DNA of 7,404 bases from Bacteroidia bacterium (lineage in GTDB: Bacteria; Bacteroidota; Bacteroidia; UBA8524), in the NCBI GenBank assembly GCA_023277325.1, contig JALRIQ010000369.1, positions 1 to 7,404 of the forward strand, given 5' to 3'. Positions 1 through 7,038 of the stretch are shown in pieces. The notes below the pieces were generated by a model. It saw only the letters and a program-made list of their open reading frames with translations, was not told where the DNA came from and ran no database searches. Within the stretch, counting starts at the first letter, position 1. Every line of letters starts with the position of its first letter. The position numbers were made by a program, and so were the translations under genes.

Positions 1-1
1 C

Positions 2-1174
2 AAGATTGATATTGGTCCCGATGCTTATTTGGTCTCCTTTAACCCACTGGAAGGAGCTCGCTTTACCATCGGTGCAAAAACCAATTACCTGTGGAGTGAA
101 CGTTTTCAATTCCGAGCGAGGCTAGGATATGGTACACGCGATGGAAGGTTTAAATACATGGCCCAGGGGGATATGTTTCTCTCCAAAAAACATTGGTCCA
201 TTCTAGGTTTCCGGCAGAAAGACGATGTGGAGCAAATTGGGGTGACCGATCAAAGTTATGAGCAGTCGAACCTGTTTACCACCTTTGCTTTGTTTCAGGC
301 GGTGCAAATGAACCGTACAAATGAGCAGACCTTTTATATCTCTCGTCAGCACAATTCTTCCTGGTCGAACCGCATCGTATTTCAAACCAAACACTACATG
401 TTTGAGCCGGTAGGCGACCAATTTAATTTTGCCTTTTTTAAAGAGAATAGTCCGAACAATACAATTATTGCTAGCGACTTCCGCACCACAACATTAACCA
501 TCGATACACGCTTTGCGTATCAGGAACAATTCATCCTGGATCATAATGAGCGTTACTCTTTGGGTGCCCAAAAAGGACCGGCTGTTACCTTATCCTATAC
601 CCATGGCTTCAAAGATTTTTTCCGTGGGGAGTACAATTACGACAAAGCAACAATCAGTCTGCAGCAATGGGTGCGCATGGGTCGCTTTGGTGAAGGGAGT
701 TATATCCTGACAGCAGGAAAAGTATTTGCCGATTCGCTTCCATACCCCTTATTGGATGTGCAAAGAGGCAACCAATCTATCCTTGCCAACCGCTACACGT
801 ACAACCTCATGAACCTTTTTGAGTTTGTATGCGACCAGTATGTGGCCTTCAATTACGAACACCATTTTGGAGGTGCATTCTTCAACCGTGTTCCTTATGT
901 GAAAAAGGCCAAGCTGCGGTTTTTTGTCACGGGAAAGAGCATTTGGGGTTCTATTTCTCAGCAAAACCTGAACCTTTTGCCAACCGTCGATGAATCAGGA
1001 AGGTCGGTAACACAATTCTACCAATTGAACCGTGAGCCTTATGTGGAAGTAGGCTACGGCATTGAAAATATCTTTGCAATTGGTCGTGTCGATTTTATCC
1101 ATCGATTGACACACCTGAGCAATCCGGGAATCAATCGCTTCGGAATTAAAATTTCGGCGCAATTTACCTTCTGA
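2..1174 (+). CDS. DUF5686 family outer-membrane protein, C-terminal part (5' end outside window)
   Basis: The reading frame is open from the first bases of the window (K-I-D-I-G-P-D-A-Y ahead of the TTG at 29), so the gene begins upstream and only its last 390 residues are seen. The opening stretch, IGPDAYLVSFNPLEGARFTI, resembles the DUF5686 pattern of an IGP segment followed by (Y/F)NPxEG and a G-rich barrel strand. The rest alternates aromatic and polar residues, as in transmembrane beta-strands, and ends in FGIKISAQFTF, a terminal Phe of the kind recognised by the BAM machinery. Full members of this family, as I recall, have about 800 residues with a signal peptide and a carboxypeptidase-regulatory-like domain before the barrel; none of that is visible here. 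The role is unknown, with an outer-membrane location inferred. No hairpin terminator is visible before the carB promoter. The family call rests on motif memory, not on a search. Confidence 0.8.
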   Translation, partial: KIDIGPDAYLVSFNPLEGARFTIGAKTNYLWSERFQFRARLGYGTRDGRFKYMAQGDMFLSKKHWSILGFRQKDDVEQIGVTDQSYEQSNLFTTFALFQAVQMNRTNEQTFYISRQHNSSWSNRIVFQTKHYMFEPVGDQFNFAFFKENSPNNTIIASDFRTTTLTIDTRFAYQEQFILDHNERYSLGAQKGPAVTLSYTHGFKDFFRGEYNYDKATISLQQWVRMGRFGEGSYILTAGKVFADSLPYPLLDVQRGNQSILANRYTYNLMNLFEFVCDQYVAFNYEHHFGGAFFNRVPYVKKAKLRFFVTGKSIWGSISQQNLNLLPTVDESGRSVTQFYQLNREPYVEVGYGIENIFAIGRVDFIHRLTHLSNPGINRFGIKISAQFTF

Positions 1175-1213
1175 TTAATTCGCCTTTTCCACCCTTAGGG
1201 ACGCAAAAATTTC

Positions 1214-1221
1214 TATCTTTG
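1214..1221 (+). promoter_or_regulatory. Bacteroidota-type -7 promoter element for carB
   Basis: TATCTTTG matches the Bacteroidota primary-sigma -7 consensus TAnnTTTG exactly and is followed by C, as is common. Transcription would start a few bases downstream, giving a carB leader of roughly 15 nt. The -33 element (TTTG) is not clear; only T-rich or TTAG sequence lies in the right area. There is no Shine-Dalgarno sequence before the carB ATG, and no room for a PyrR-type attenuator or riboswitch. Confidence 0.65.
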
Positions 1222-1243
1222 CCCGATTTTCTAGATTCCCATT

Positions 1244-4063
1244 ATGCCTAAAGATAGTTCCATTCGTTCGGTATTGATTATTGGTAGTGGCCCGATTATT
1301 ATTGGCCAGGCCTGTGAGTTTGATTATTCTGGAAGCCAAGCTGCTCGCGCACTGCGCGCTGAAGGAGTAGAAGTTTCTCTTATAAATTCGAACCCAGCAA
1401 CAATCATGACAGATCCTGTTACGGCTGATCATGTTTACCTCCTACCACTTACCCCCGCCTCCATCGAGAAGATCTTGCAGGAAAGACAAATTGATGCCGT
1501 ACTTCCGACTATGGGAGGACAAACCGCATTGAACCTATGCATCGATGTGGAAGAAATGGGAATCTGGGATAAATATAATGTCCGCATCATCGGTGTGGAG
1601 ATTGCCGCCATCGAAACCACAGAAAACCGCGAGAAGTTCCGCCAGCTCATGATTGACCTCGGCATCGATGTGGCTCCTTCCCGCATTGCAAATAGCTTCC
1701 TTGAAGGAAAAGAGGCTTCTCAGGAAATCGGATTTCCTTTGGTAATTCGCCCTTCTTATACCCTTGGAGGAACAGGTGGTGGATTTGTGCATCGTAAAGA
1801 AGACTTTGATGAGGCCTTGAAAAGAGGTCTGGAAGCATCACCTACCCATGAGGTATTGGTGGAGAAAGCCGTACTCGGATGGAAAGAGTATGAGCTTGAG
1901 TTGCTTCGTGATAATAAAAATGATATTGCCGTTATCTGTACCATCGAGAATTTAGATCCGATGGGAATTCATACAGGAGACTCAATAACGGTTGCGCCAG
2001 CGATGACGCTCTCAGATACCTGTTTCCAGGAAATGAGAAACCAGGCATTCCGCATGATGCGCGCCATGGGTGATTTTGCGGGAGGATGTAACGTACAGTT
2101 CTCGGTAGACCCAGAAACAGAAAAAATTATTGCCATCGAAATCAACCCACGGGTATCGCGCTCGTCGGCCTTGGCTTCGAAAGCAACGGGTTACCCAATT
2201 GCGAAGATTGCGGCATTGCTTTCTTTGGGATATAACCTCGATGAATTAACCAATCCGGTAACCAAAACTACCTCGGCCTTCTTCGAGCCTTCTATCGATT
2301 ATGTCATCGTAAAAGTGCCAAGATGGAACTTTGATAAGTTCAAAGGAGCAGATAATACCCTCGGACTCCAAATGAAGTCGGTAGGAGAGGTGATGAGTAT
2401 CGGACGTAGCTTCCAGGAAGCCCTTCAAAAGGCTTGTCAGTCGTTAGAGATTGGTCGTGACGGACTTGGTGCTGACGGAAAACAAACCCGCAACCTCGAT
2501 AAGATTCTTCACTCACTCGAGCATCCAAGCTGGGACCGCATATTCGACGTGAAAGACGCTTTGGCGATGGGTGTTCCGGTAACATCTGTTCAGAAGATCA
2601 CCAAAATCGACCGTTGGTTCTTGTTGCAAATTCAAGACCTCGTGAAGGTAGAAACAGAGATTCGCCGTTTCAGCATTAACAATTTGCCAATTGAGTTGAT
2701 GCAGGAAGCGAAGCAAAAAGGTTTCTCGGACGCGCAAATTGCTCACCTATTGGGAAGCGATACCGCAGAAGAAGACGTTTATAAGCGCAGAAAAGAATTG
2801 GGCGTAAACAGGGTTTATAAAATGGTAGATACCTGCGCCGCTGAATTCCCAAGCGATACCAATTATTTCTACTCCACCTTTGATGGGGAGAATGAATCAG
2901 TGGTTTCGGATAAGAAAAAAATTATCGTACTGGGTTCAGGACCTAACCGTATCGGTCAGGGAATCGAGTTCGATTATTCTTGTGTACACGGATTGCTTGC
3001 TGCAAAAGAGTCGGGTTATGAGGCCATCATGGTGAACTGTAACCCGGAGACGGTATCTACCGACTTCGATATGGCCGATAAACTCTACTTTGAGCCGGTA
3101 TACTGGGAGCACTTGTACGAACTGATTGAAATGGAGAAGCCTGAAGGGGTGATCGTTCAATTGGGCGGACAAACAGCTTTGAAACTTGCTGAAAAGCTTC
3201 ATGAGAAAGGCATCAAAATCATCGGTACAAGCTATGAAAACATGGATATCGCCGAGGACCGTGGTCGTTTCTCAGACCTTCTCAAAGAACTTGACATTCC
3301 ATATCCATTGTATGGCGTTGCTGAAACAGCCGATGAAGCCATCGAAATTGCGCATAAAGTAGGGTATCCGGTATTGGTACGTCCTTCTTATGTATTGGGT
3401 GGTCAGGGTATGAAAATCGTTATCAACGACGAAGACCTTGAGCATGCAGTAGTAAGTTTATTGGGCGATATGCCGGGCAACCGCGTATTGATTGACCATT
3501 TCCTCGACCGTGCAGAAGAGTCGGAGTCCGACAGTATCTGTGATGGGGAAGATGTTCATGTTATTGGTATGATGGAGCATATTGAACCTGCGGGTATCCA
3601 CTCTGGAGACTCTTCAGCAGTATTGCCACCATTCAGTCTTTCAGACAATGTTCAGAACCTAATGCGTGAGTATACCAAGAAATTGGCCTTGGCCTTGGAT
3701 ATCCGCGGACTATTAAACATCCAGTTCGCCATCAAGGATGAAAAGGTATACGTGATTGAAGCGAATCCACGTGCCTCACGGACCGTTCCATTCATTTGCA
3801 AGGCCTACGGAGTTCCTTATGTGAATATTGCCACCAAGGTGATGCTAGGGGCCAATAAGCTCAAAGACTTTACCATTGAAGAGAAGCTGGAAGGTTATGC
3901 GATCAAGCAGCCGGTATTCTCTTTCAATAAATTCCCGAAAGTAAACAAGGAATTAGGACCTGAAATGAAATCTACCGGAGAGGCAATTCTCTTCATCAAA
4001 GATTTGCAAGACCCTGAATTCCGTCATCTGTACAAGGAGAAATCTATGTACTTGAGTAAATAA
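1244..4063 (+). CDS. carB: Carbamoyl-phosphate synthase large subunit, short form lacking the allosteric domain
   Basis: This cytoplasmic enzyme makes carbamoyl phosphate from bicarbonate, two ATP and ammonia supplied by the CarA glutaminase, feeding pyrimidine and arginine synthesis. The 939 residues contain two homologous ATP-grasp halves. The first begins with LIIGSGPIIIGQACEFDYSG and carries the metal/ATP motif E299-I-N301-P-R303, with the same numbering as E. coli. The oligomerisation region follows (about 400-555). The second half begins near 557 (IIVLGSGPNRIGQGIEFDYS) and carries E839-A-N841-P-R843. The protein ends about 25 residues after GPEMKSTGE. E. coli CarB (1073 aa) continues with an MGS-like domain, about 937-1073, that binds UMP, IMP and ornithine; it is absent here. 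The tail ending in MYLSK resembles other Bacteroidota CarB proteins I recall, so this looks like a family trait and not a break. carA is not in the window. Start: the ATG places the N-terminus as in E. coli. Confidence 0.97.
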   Translation: MPKDSSIRSVLIIGSGPIIIGQACEFDYSGSQAARALRAEGVEVSLINSNPATIMTDPVTADHVYLLPLTPASIEKILQERQIDAVLPTMGGQTALNLCIDVEEMGIWDKYNVRIIGVEIAAIETTENREKFRQLMIDLGIDVAPSRIANSFLEGKEASQEIGFPLVIRPSYTLGGTGGGFVHRKEDFDEALKRGLEASPTHEVLVEKAVLGWKEYELELLRDNKNDIAVICTIENLDPMGIHTGDSITVAPAMTLSDTCFQEMRNQAFRMMRAMGDFAGGCNVQFSVDPETEKIIAIEINPRVSRSSALASKATGYPIAKIAALLSLGYNLDELTNPVTKTTSAFFEPSIDYVIVKVPRWNFDKFKGADNTLGLQMKSVGEVMSIGRSFQEALQKACQSLEIGRDGLGADGKQTRNLDKILHSLEHPSWDRIFDVKDALAMGVPVTSVQKITKIDRWFLLQIQDLVKVETEIRRFSINNLPIELMQEAKQKGFSDAQIAHLLGSDTAEEDVYKRRKELGVNRVYKMVDTCAAEFPSDTNYFYSTFDGENESVVSDKKKIIVLGSGPNRIGQGIEFDYSCVHGLLAAKESGYEAIMVNCNPETVSTDFDMADKLYFEPVYWEHLYELIEMEKPEGVIVQLGGQTALKLAEKLHEKGIKIIGTSYENMDIAEDRGRFSDLLKELDIPYPLYGVAETADEAIEIAHKVGYPVLVRPSYVLGGQGMKIVINDEDLEHAVVSLLGDMPGNRVLIDHFLDRAEESESDSICDGEDVHVIGMMEHIEPAGIHSGDSSAVLPPFSLSDNVQNLMREYTKKLALALDIRGLLNIQFAIKDEKVYVIEANPRASRTVPFICKAYGVPYVNIATKVMLGANKLKDFTIEEKLEGYAIKQPVFSFNKFPKVNKELGPEMKSTGEAILFIKDLQDPEFRHLYKEKSMYLSK

Positions 4064-4065
4064 GA

Positions 4066-4072
4066 AAGGAAG
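4066..4072 (+). promoter_or_regulatory. Shine-Dalgarno-like site for the DUF4834 gene
   Basis: AAGGAAG ends 5 bases before the ATG at 4078, in the short gap after the carB stop. It stands out because the other starts in this window have no such site, as is usual in Bacteroidota. Part of it (AAGG, 4066-4069) can pair with CCTT (4073-4076) just before the start codon, a weak 4-bp hairpin that may have no effect. The site supports translation of this small gene from the carB transcript. Confidence 0.5.
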
Positions 4073-4077
4073 CCTTC

Positions 4078-4314
4078 ATGCTGAAAGTTATTTTCTATGT
4101 GGTCATCATCTACTTTGTCTATAAGCTGTACAAAGCTTTTAGTCAGGCTAAGGTGATTGTAAAGTCGTTTCATTACCACGACAACCGCCAACAAGCTCCA
4201 CGTGAAGAGGAGGAAGGGAAAGTGACTATAAAAGAAAAACCCGCCAAAGGGGCGGGATCTCAATCGTCTTTAAATGACGGGGAATATGTTGACTTCGAAG
4301 AAGTAAAAGACTAA
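4078..4314 (+). CDS. Small membrane-anchored DUF4834 family protein
   Basis: This 78-residue protein has one hydrophobic segment near the N-terminus (about residues 3-20, VIFYVVIIYFVYKLYKAF), rich in aromatic residues and followed by basic residues, which suggests a single membrane anchor. After it comes a hydrophilic tail with an acidic run (REEEEG), a V-T-I-K-E-K-P segment and the acidic end GEYVDFEEVKD. This arrangement, and the G-(E/D)-YVDFEE ending in particular, matches what I recall of DUF4834, a family of unknown function found in Bacteroidota. The gene starts 14 bp after the carB stop with its own Shine-Dalgarno-like site, so it is probably co-transcribed with carB; I know of no functional link between the two. 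Its last codon meets the stop codon of the convergent DUF4468-like gene with no spacer. Codons 52-60 (KEKPAKGAG) also encode that neighbour's predicted terminator. Confidence 0.75.
   Translation: MLKVIFYVVIIYFVYKLYKAFSQAKVIVKSFHYHDNRQQAPREEEEGKVTIKEKPAKGAGSQSSLNDGEYVDFEEVKD
4230..4256 (-). terminator. Intrinsic terminator of the minus-strand DUF4468-like gene, inside the DUF4834 coding sequence
   Basis: Read on the minus strand, CCCGCC (4256-4251), a 5-nt loop CCTTT and GGCGGG (4245-4240) form a perfect 6-bp all-GC stem, followed at once by TTTTTCTTTT (4239-4230). That is a textbook Rho-independent terminator, and it starts 58 bases past the minus-strand stop. On the plus strand the hairpin is followed by ATCTCAATCG with no T-run, so it should act only on minus-strand transcripts. 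The same bases encode residues 52-60 of the convergent DUF4834 protein. Confidence 0.8.
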
Positions 4315-5043
4315 TTACCAGTCGTCTTCGTCGATAATCACTGGCTCTTTCAAAGCCTTCTGAATTTCCCCGATCAAGGAATTAATTTGTTTGTCAGCAG
4401 CTCTTAGAAGCAAGTCATTGTAAATGATGCTTCTTTCAGCGCGCACATAATATTCCAGATAAGCATACTCCGGCTGGGTTTTACCCGCAGCATTTTCAGG
4501 CATGATATGCTTCAAATGGTCGATATCGTATTTGTATTTACCGTCCTTAAAACGGAGGGCAAGTTTAAACTCAAGATTCCCTACATTCTCTGTCACATAC
4601 TTGTTTTTCTGCATGTGATAAGGAAGTTTTAAGGTCATGATGATCTTGTCCATGTTTACAGAAGACTCTTTGAAATCTTTGTCTTTTAACTCAAACTTGG
4701 TCATCAAATATTTTTTGGCACGCAAGTAAAGCGAGTCATAGTAAGAATCTTCTTGTTCTACAATACCGGTATAGGTAATCATTTCGGTAATTGTATCGTA
4801 AGGCATGGTGATGCGGATATAAGGTTTCTTTTCTGCCTTCTTTGGCTTTTCTTCTTCATCACCATAGTAAGGATCATAGGCGTCATAGCCATCCTCATAA
4901 GGATCTTGTGTCGAGTCTGGCCCCGCCTCGTAATCATAATAGTTGTCATATCCAGTATTGTCCTCCTCATACTGAGCAAATGCCTTGGAAGTGCCAAGAG
5001 CAATTAAAAGAAGAGCGGATACAGCAAATAAACTTAGCTTCAT
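4315..5043 (-). CDS. Secreted DUF4468-like protein with a Tyr/Asp/Glu-rich N-terminal segment
   Basis: I chose the ATG at 5043 (242 aa) because it gives a clear signal peptide, with K2, a hydrophobic core at residues 3-18 and a likely cleavage AFA|Q at 23/24. A frame extension to a TTG at 5115 would hide this signal and cover the promoter area. Mature residues 24-65 contain 10 Tyr and 16 Asp/Glu with no Lys or Arg, followed by a Lys-rich stretch (66-73, KPKKAEKK). From about residue 75 comes a folded domain resembling DUF4468 (TBP-like fold): a G-I-V strand, then YYDSLYLRAKKYL, strands with D-K-I-I-M-T-L, then LRFKDGKYKYDIDHLKHI. A C-terminal helix ends in the acidic IIDEDDW. The function of the family is unknown. 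There is no lipobox, so the product is probably periplasmic or exported. The family assignment is by motif memory. The gene is convergent with the DUF4834 gene and divergent from the peptidase gene. Confidence 0.75.
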   Translation of the reverse strand: MKLSLFAVSALLLIALGTSKAFAQYEEDNTGYDNYYDYEAGPDSTQDPYEDGYDAYDPYYGDEEEKPKKAEKKPYIRITMPYDTITEMITYTGIVEQEDSYYDSLYLRAKKYLMTKFELKDKDFKESSVNMDKIIMTLKLPYHMQKNKYVTENVGNLEFKLALRFKDGKYKYDIDHLKHIMPENAAGKTQPEYAYLEYYVRAERSIIYNDLLLRAADKQINSLIGEIQKALKEPVIIDEDDW

Positions 5044-5077
5044 AATCTTTGAAATTCTAGACGAAAATATGGAAGTG

Positions 5078-5115
5078 CAAACAATATAGAAACGAAAAAT
5101 TTTTAAACGTGTCAA
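5078..5115 (-). promoter_or_regulatory. Possible promoter of the DUF4468-like gene
   Basis: On the minus strand, TTGACA (5115-5110) is followed after 21 bp by TATATTGTTTG (5088-5078). The TTG and the TA...TTTG resemble the Bacteroidota -33/-7 pair, but the -7 has one base too many between TA and TTTG. A start near 5070 would give a leader of about 25-30 nt. The position fits; the match is imperfect. Confidence 0.35.
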
Positions 5116-5157
5116 TTTGTTTAATTCTCTTATATTTTGCGTTTATACTTTAAACGT
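5102..5157 (+). repeat. Pair of 9-bp direct repeats TTTAAACGT in the divergent promoter region
   Basis: TTTAAACGT occurs at 5102-5110 and again at 5149-5157, 47 bp apart start to start. The second copy touches the peptidase ATG, and the first overlaps the putative -33 of the opposite gene. Such a pair could be binding sites for one regulator, but 9 AT-rich bases may also recur by chance. Confidence 0.4.
5131..5139 (+). promoter_or_regulatory. Possible -7 element of the peptidase gene
   Basis: TATATTTTG resembles the Bacteroidota -7 consensus TAnnTTTG with one extra base. TTTG at 5116-5119 is too close to serve as a normal -33, and no better one is seen. Transcription from here would start about a dozen bases before the ATG at 5158. 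This argues against the in-frame TTG at 5137 as the start codon. Confidence 0.35.
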
Positions 5158-7035
5158 ATGCGAGGTAAATTTATTTTAAGTTGTATTCTATTTGTTTTTG
5201 TTCTGGCTTGTGAAACAAAGCCCTCTACTCGCAAAGAGCAGTCCATTGATAATGATTCGCTGATTAATCATCAACAATCTCACGCAAATAGCGATGAAGT
5301 TTCTTTAGATTCATTAAGTTTAAAATTGCGTGTAAACTTTGATAGTCAGGAGCTTAGTGGATCAGCTACCTGGTTTGTTCGCGCCAAAGAAGGTGTGGAT
5401 GAATTGGCATTGGATATTCGGTCCATTGAGGTCAAAGAAGTGTTGGTCGATGGCGTAAAAACCAGCTTTAAGTTAGGAAAAGATCATCCTGTTTACGGTC
5501 AGGGCCTCTATATTCCTATCACTGGCGACGTCGAAATAGTAGAGGTTCGTTATAAAACTTTTCCCTCTGCCGAAGCGCTTCAGTGGATGAGTGGAGAGCA
5601 AACATCAGGTGGAAAGCCATTTTTGTATACCCAAAGTCAGGCAATTCTGGCAAGAAGCTGGGTTCCCTGTATGGATCTTCCTGCAAATCGCTTTACCTAT
5701 TCAGCAGCCATTTATTGTGAAGCTCCCTTTCGTCCGCTTATGAGCGCCGAAAATCCAAAAGAAGCAGATGAAGAAGGGTGGTACCATTTTGCTATGCGCG
5801 AACCAATTCCTTCCTACTTATTGGCTTTGGCAGCAGGCGAGTTGGAGTACCGCGCCTACGATGAGCGTTGTGGGGTGTTTGCAGAGCCGGTGGTGATGGA
5901 AATCGCCTATAAAGAACTAGTTGACTTGCCTGAGATGATGGAAGCCGCAGAAGCGCTTTACGGTCCCTATAGCTGGGGACAATACGATGTTTTGTTCCTG
6001 CCTTCTTCCTTTCCTTTTGGAGGGATGGAAAATCCACGTCTAACCTTTGCCACACCTACTATTCTTGCTGGCGATGGTTCCTTGGTTTCCTTGGTAGCGC
6101 ATGAATTAGCGCATTCCTGGTCGGGTAATTTGGTTACGAACCGCACCTGGAACGACTTCTGGCTAAACGAAGGTTTTACGGTATACTTTGAACAACGTAT
6201 CATGGAGTCTGTATATGGAAAAGAATACGCCGATATGCTCCGTGTATTGGGCTACCAGGACCTCAAAGAAACACTAGAGGAAATGGGTCCAAATAATCTG
6301 GATGCACGCTTATATCTCGAATTGGATGGCCGCGATCCCGATGAGGGCATGAGTGATATCGCCTATGAAAAGGGAAGATTCTTCCTCGAACATATCGAAC
6401 ATATCGTTGGACGTGAAAGATTCGATGCATTTCTGAAAACCTATTTTGCGAAACATGCTTTCCAAACCATGACCACGGCAGGTTTTATCGATTACCTCAA
6501 AGCGAATTTGCTGAATCAAAATCCTTCCTATCTCAAGCAGGCCAATATTGATGCCTGGGTATATCAGGCAGGACTTCCTAAAGGTTTTGTGCCTCCTCAG
6601 GCAGCAGCATTTGACCAGGTAGACAAATTGAGTCCAAAATTATTGGCAGGGAAACAAGAGGCGATCAATGCGACGGCCAAATGGACCACCCATCATTGGT
6701 TGCATTTTATACGCGGTATTCAAGCTCCGGCAGACACTGCACAGCTGAGAACCCTTGAAAAGGTCTTTGAGTTTAGTCGGGCTAATGCGGAGATTGCCAA
6801 TGCCTGGCTGGTACTTTCCGTTCAAAGCGATTGGCAGGCCATGACACCAACAATTGAGGAGTTTTTAACCGTGGTTGGCCGCAGAAAATTCCTGACTCCG
6901 CTTTATGGTGCCATGAATCAAGCCGGTCCGTATTGGAAACAAACTGCACAGGACATTTACGCCAAAGCGCGCAAAGGGTATCATGCGGTATCTGTCCATA
7001 GTTTGGATGAGATGCTCCTAGAAAAAGCGCAGTAG
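5158..7035 (+). CDS. M1 family aminopeptidase, leukotriene-A4-hydrolase type, lipoprotein
   Basis: This zinc metallopeptidase should remove N-terminal residues from peptides outside the cytoplasm. From the ATG at 5158 (625 aa) the N-terminus is a lipoprotein signal with lipobox V15-L16-A17-C18; the in-frame TTG at 5137 lies in the promoter area. The N-terminal beta domain (about 45-210) includes the substrate-pocket motif Q159-S-Q161. The catalytic domain carries the exopeptidase loop G288-G-M-E-N-P293, the zinc site H315-E-L-A-H319 plus E338 in NEGF (HExxH-18-E), and Tyr403 in YEKG as transition-state donor. Asp395 sits 8 residues before it, like Asp375/Tyr383 of human LTA4H. The helical C-terminal domain (about 460-625) contains G-R575-R-K577-F, matching the LTA4H carboxylate-binding GR563MK565F. 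The length is close to the human enzyme (611 aa). Peptidase activity is well supported; epoxide hydrolase activity is not implied. No acidic export signal follows Cys18, so a periplasmic-facing anchor is inferred. The PLP-enzyme gene follows after 3 bp. Confidence 0.95.
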   Translation: MRGKFILSCILFVFVLACETKPSTRKEQSIDNDSLINHQQSHANSDEVSLDSLSLKLRVNFDSQELSGSATWFVRAKEGVDELALDIRSIEVKEVLVDGVKTSFKLGKDHPVYGQGLYIPITGDVEIVEVRYKTFPSAEALQWMSGEQTSGGKPFLYTQSQAILARSWVPCMDLPANRFTYSAAIYCEAPFRPLMSAENPKEADEEGWYHFAMREPIPSYLLALAAGELEYRAYDERCGVFAEPVVMEIAYKELVDLPEMMEAAEALYGPYSWGQYDVLFLPSSFPFGGMENPRLTFATPTILAGDGSLVSLVAHELAHSWSGNLVTNRTWNDFWLNEGFTVYFEQRIMESVYGKEYADMLRVLGYQDLKETLEEMGPNNLDARLYLELDGRDPDEGMSDIAYEKGRFFLEHIEHIVGRERFDAFLKTYFAKHAFQTMTTAGFIDYLKANLLNQNPSYLKQANIDAWVYQAGLPKGFVPPQAAAFDQVDKLSPKLLAGKQEAINATAKWTTHHWLHFIRGIQAPADTAQLRTLEKVFEFSRANAEIANAWLVLSVQSDWQAMTPTIEEFLTVVGRRKFLTPLYGAMNQAGPYWKQTAQDIYAKARKGYHAVSVHSLDEMLLEKAQ

Positions 7036-7038
7036 CCC

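Noticed and set aside
1175..1243. A leader-encoded attenuator or riboswitch before carB
   Set aside because: The leader after the predicted promoter is only about 15 nt and shows no hairpin.
3683..3698. TTGGCC repeated in tandem in carB
   Set aside because: It encodes a Leu-Ala-Leu-Ala-Leu run in a conserved helix; no length change is evident.
4024..4263. Minus-strand 79-codon reading frame across the carB/DUF4834 junction
   Set aside because: It overlaps two well-supported plus-strand genes and would start within the predicted minus-strand terminator; it is a shadow frame.
4343..4357. GGCT...AGCC hairpin as a plus-strand terminator
   Set aside because: The stem is only 4 bp and is not followed by a real T-run.
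5044..5115. Upstream extension of the DUF4468-like gene to a TTG start at 5115
   Set aside because: It would bury a clear signal peptide behind 24 residues and place the start codon in the putative promoter.
5137..5157. TTG at 5137 as start of the peptidase
   Set aside because: It lies within the putative -7 element, and the ATG at 5158 gives a proper lipoprotein signal peptide.
6387..6406. Tandem 9-bp duplication (CGAACATAT twice) in the peptidase gene
   Set aside because: It encodes E-H-I-E-H-I in a helix that aligns with LTA4H-type proteins without an insertion, so it is a codon coincidence and not a repeat expansion.
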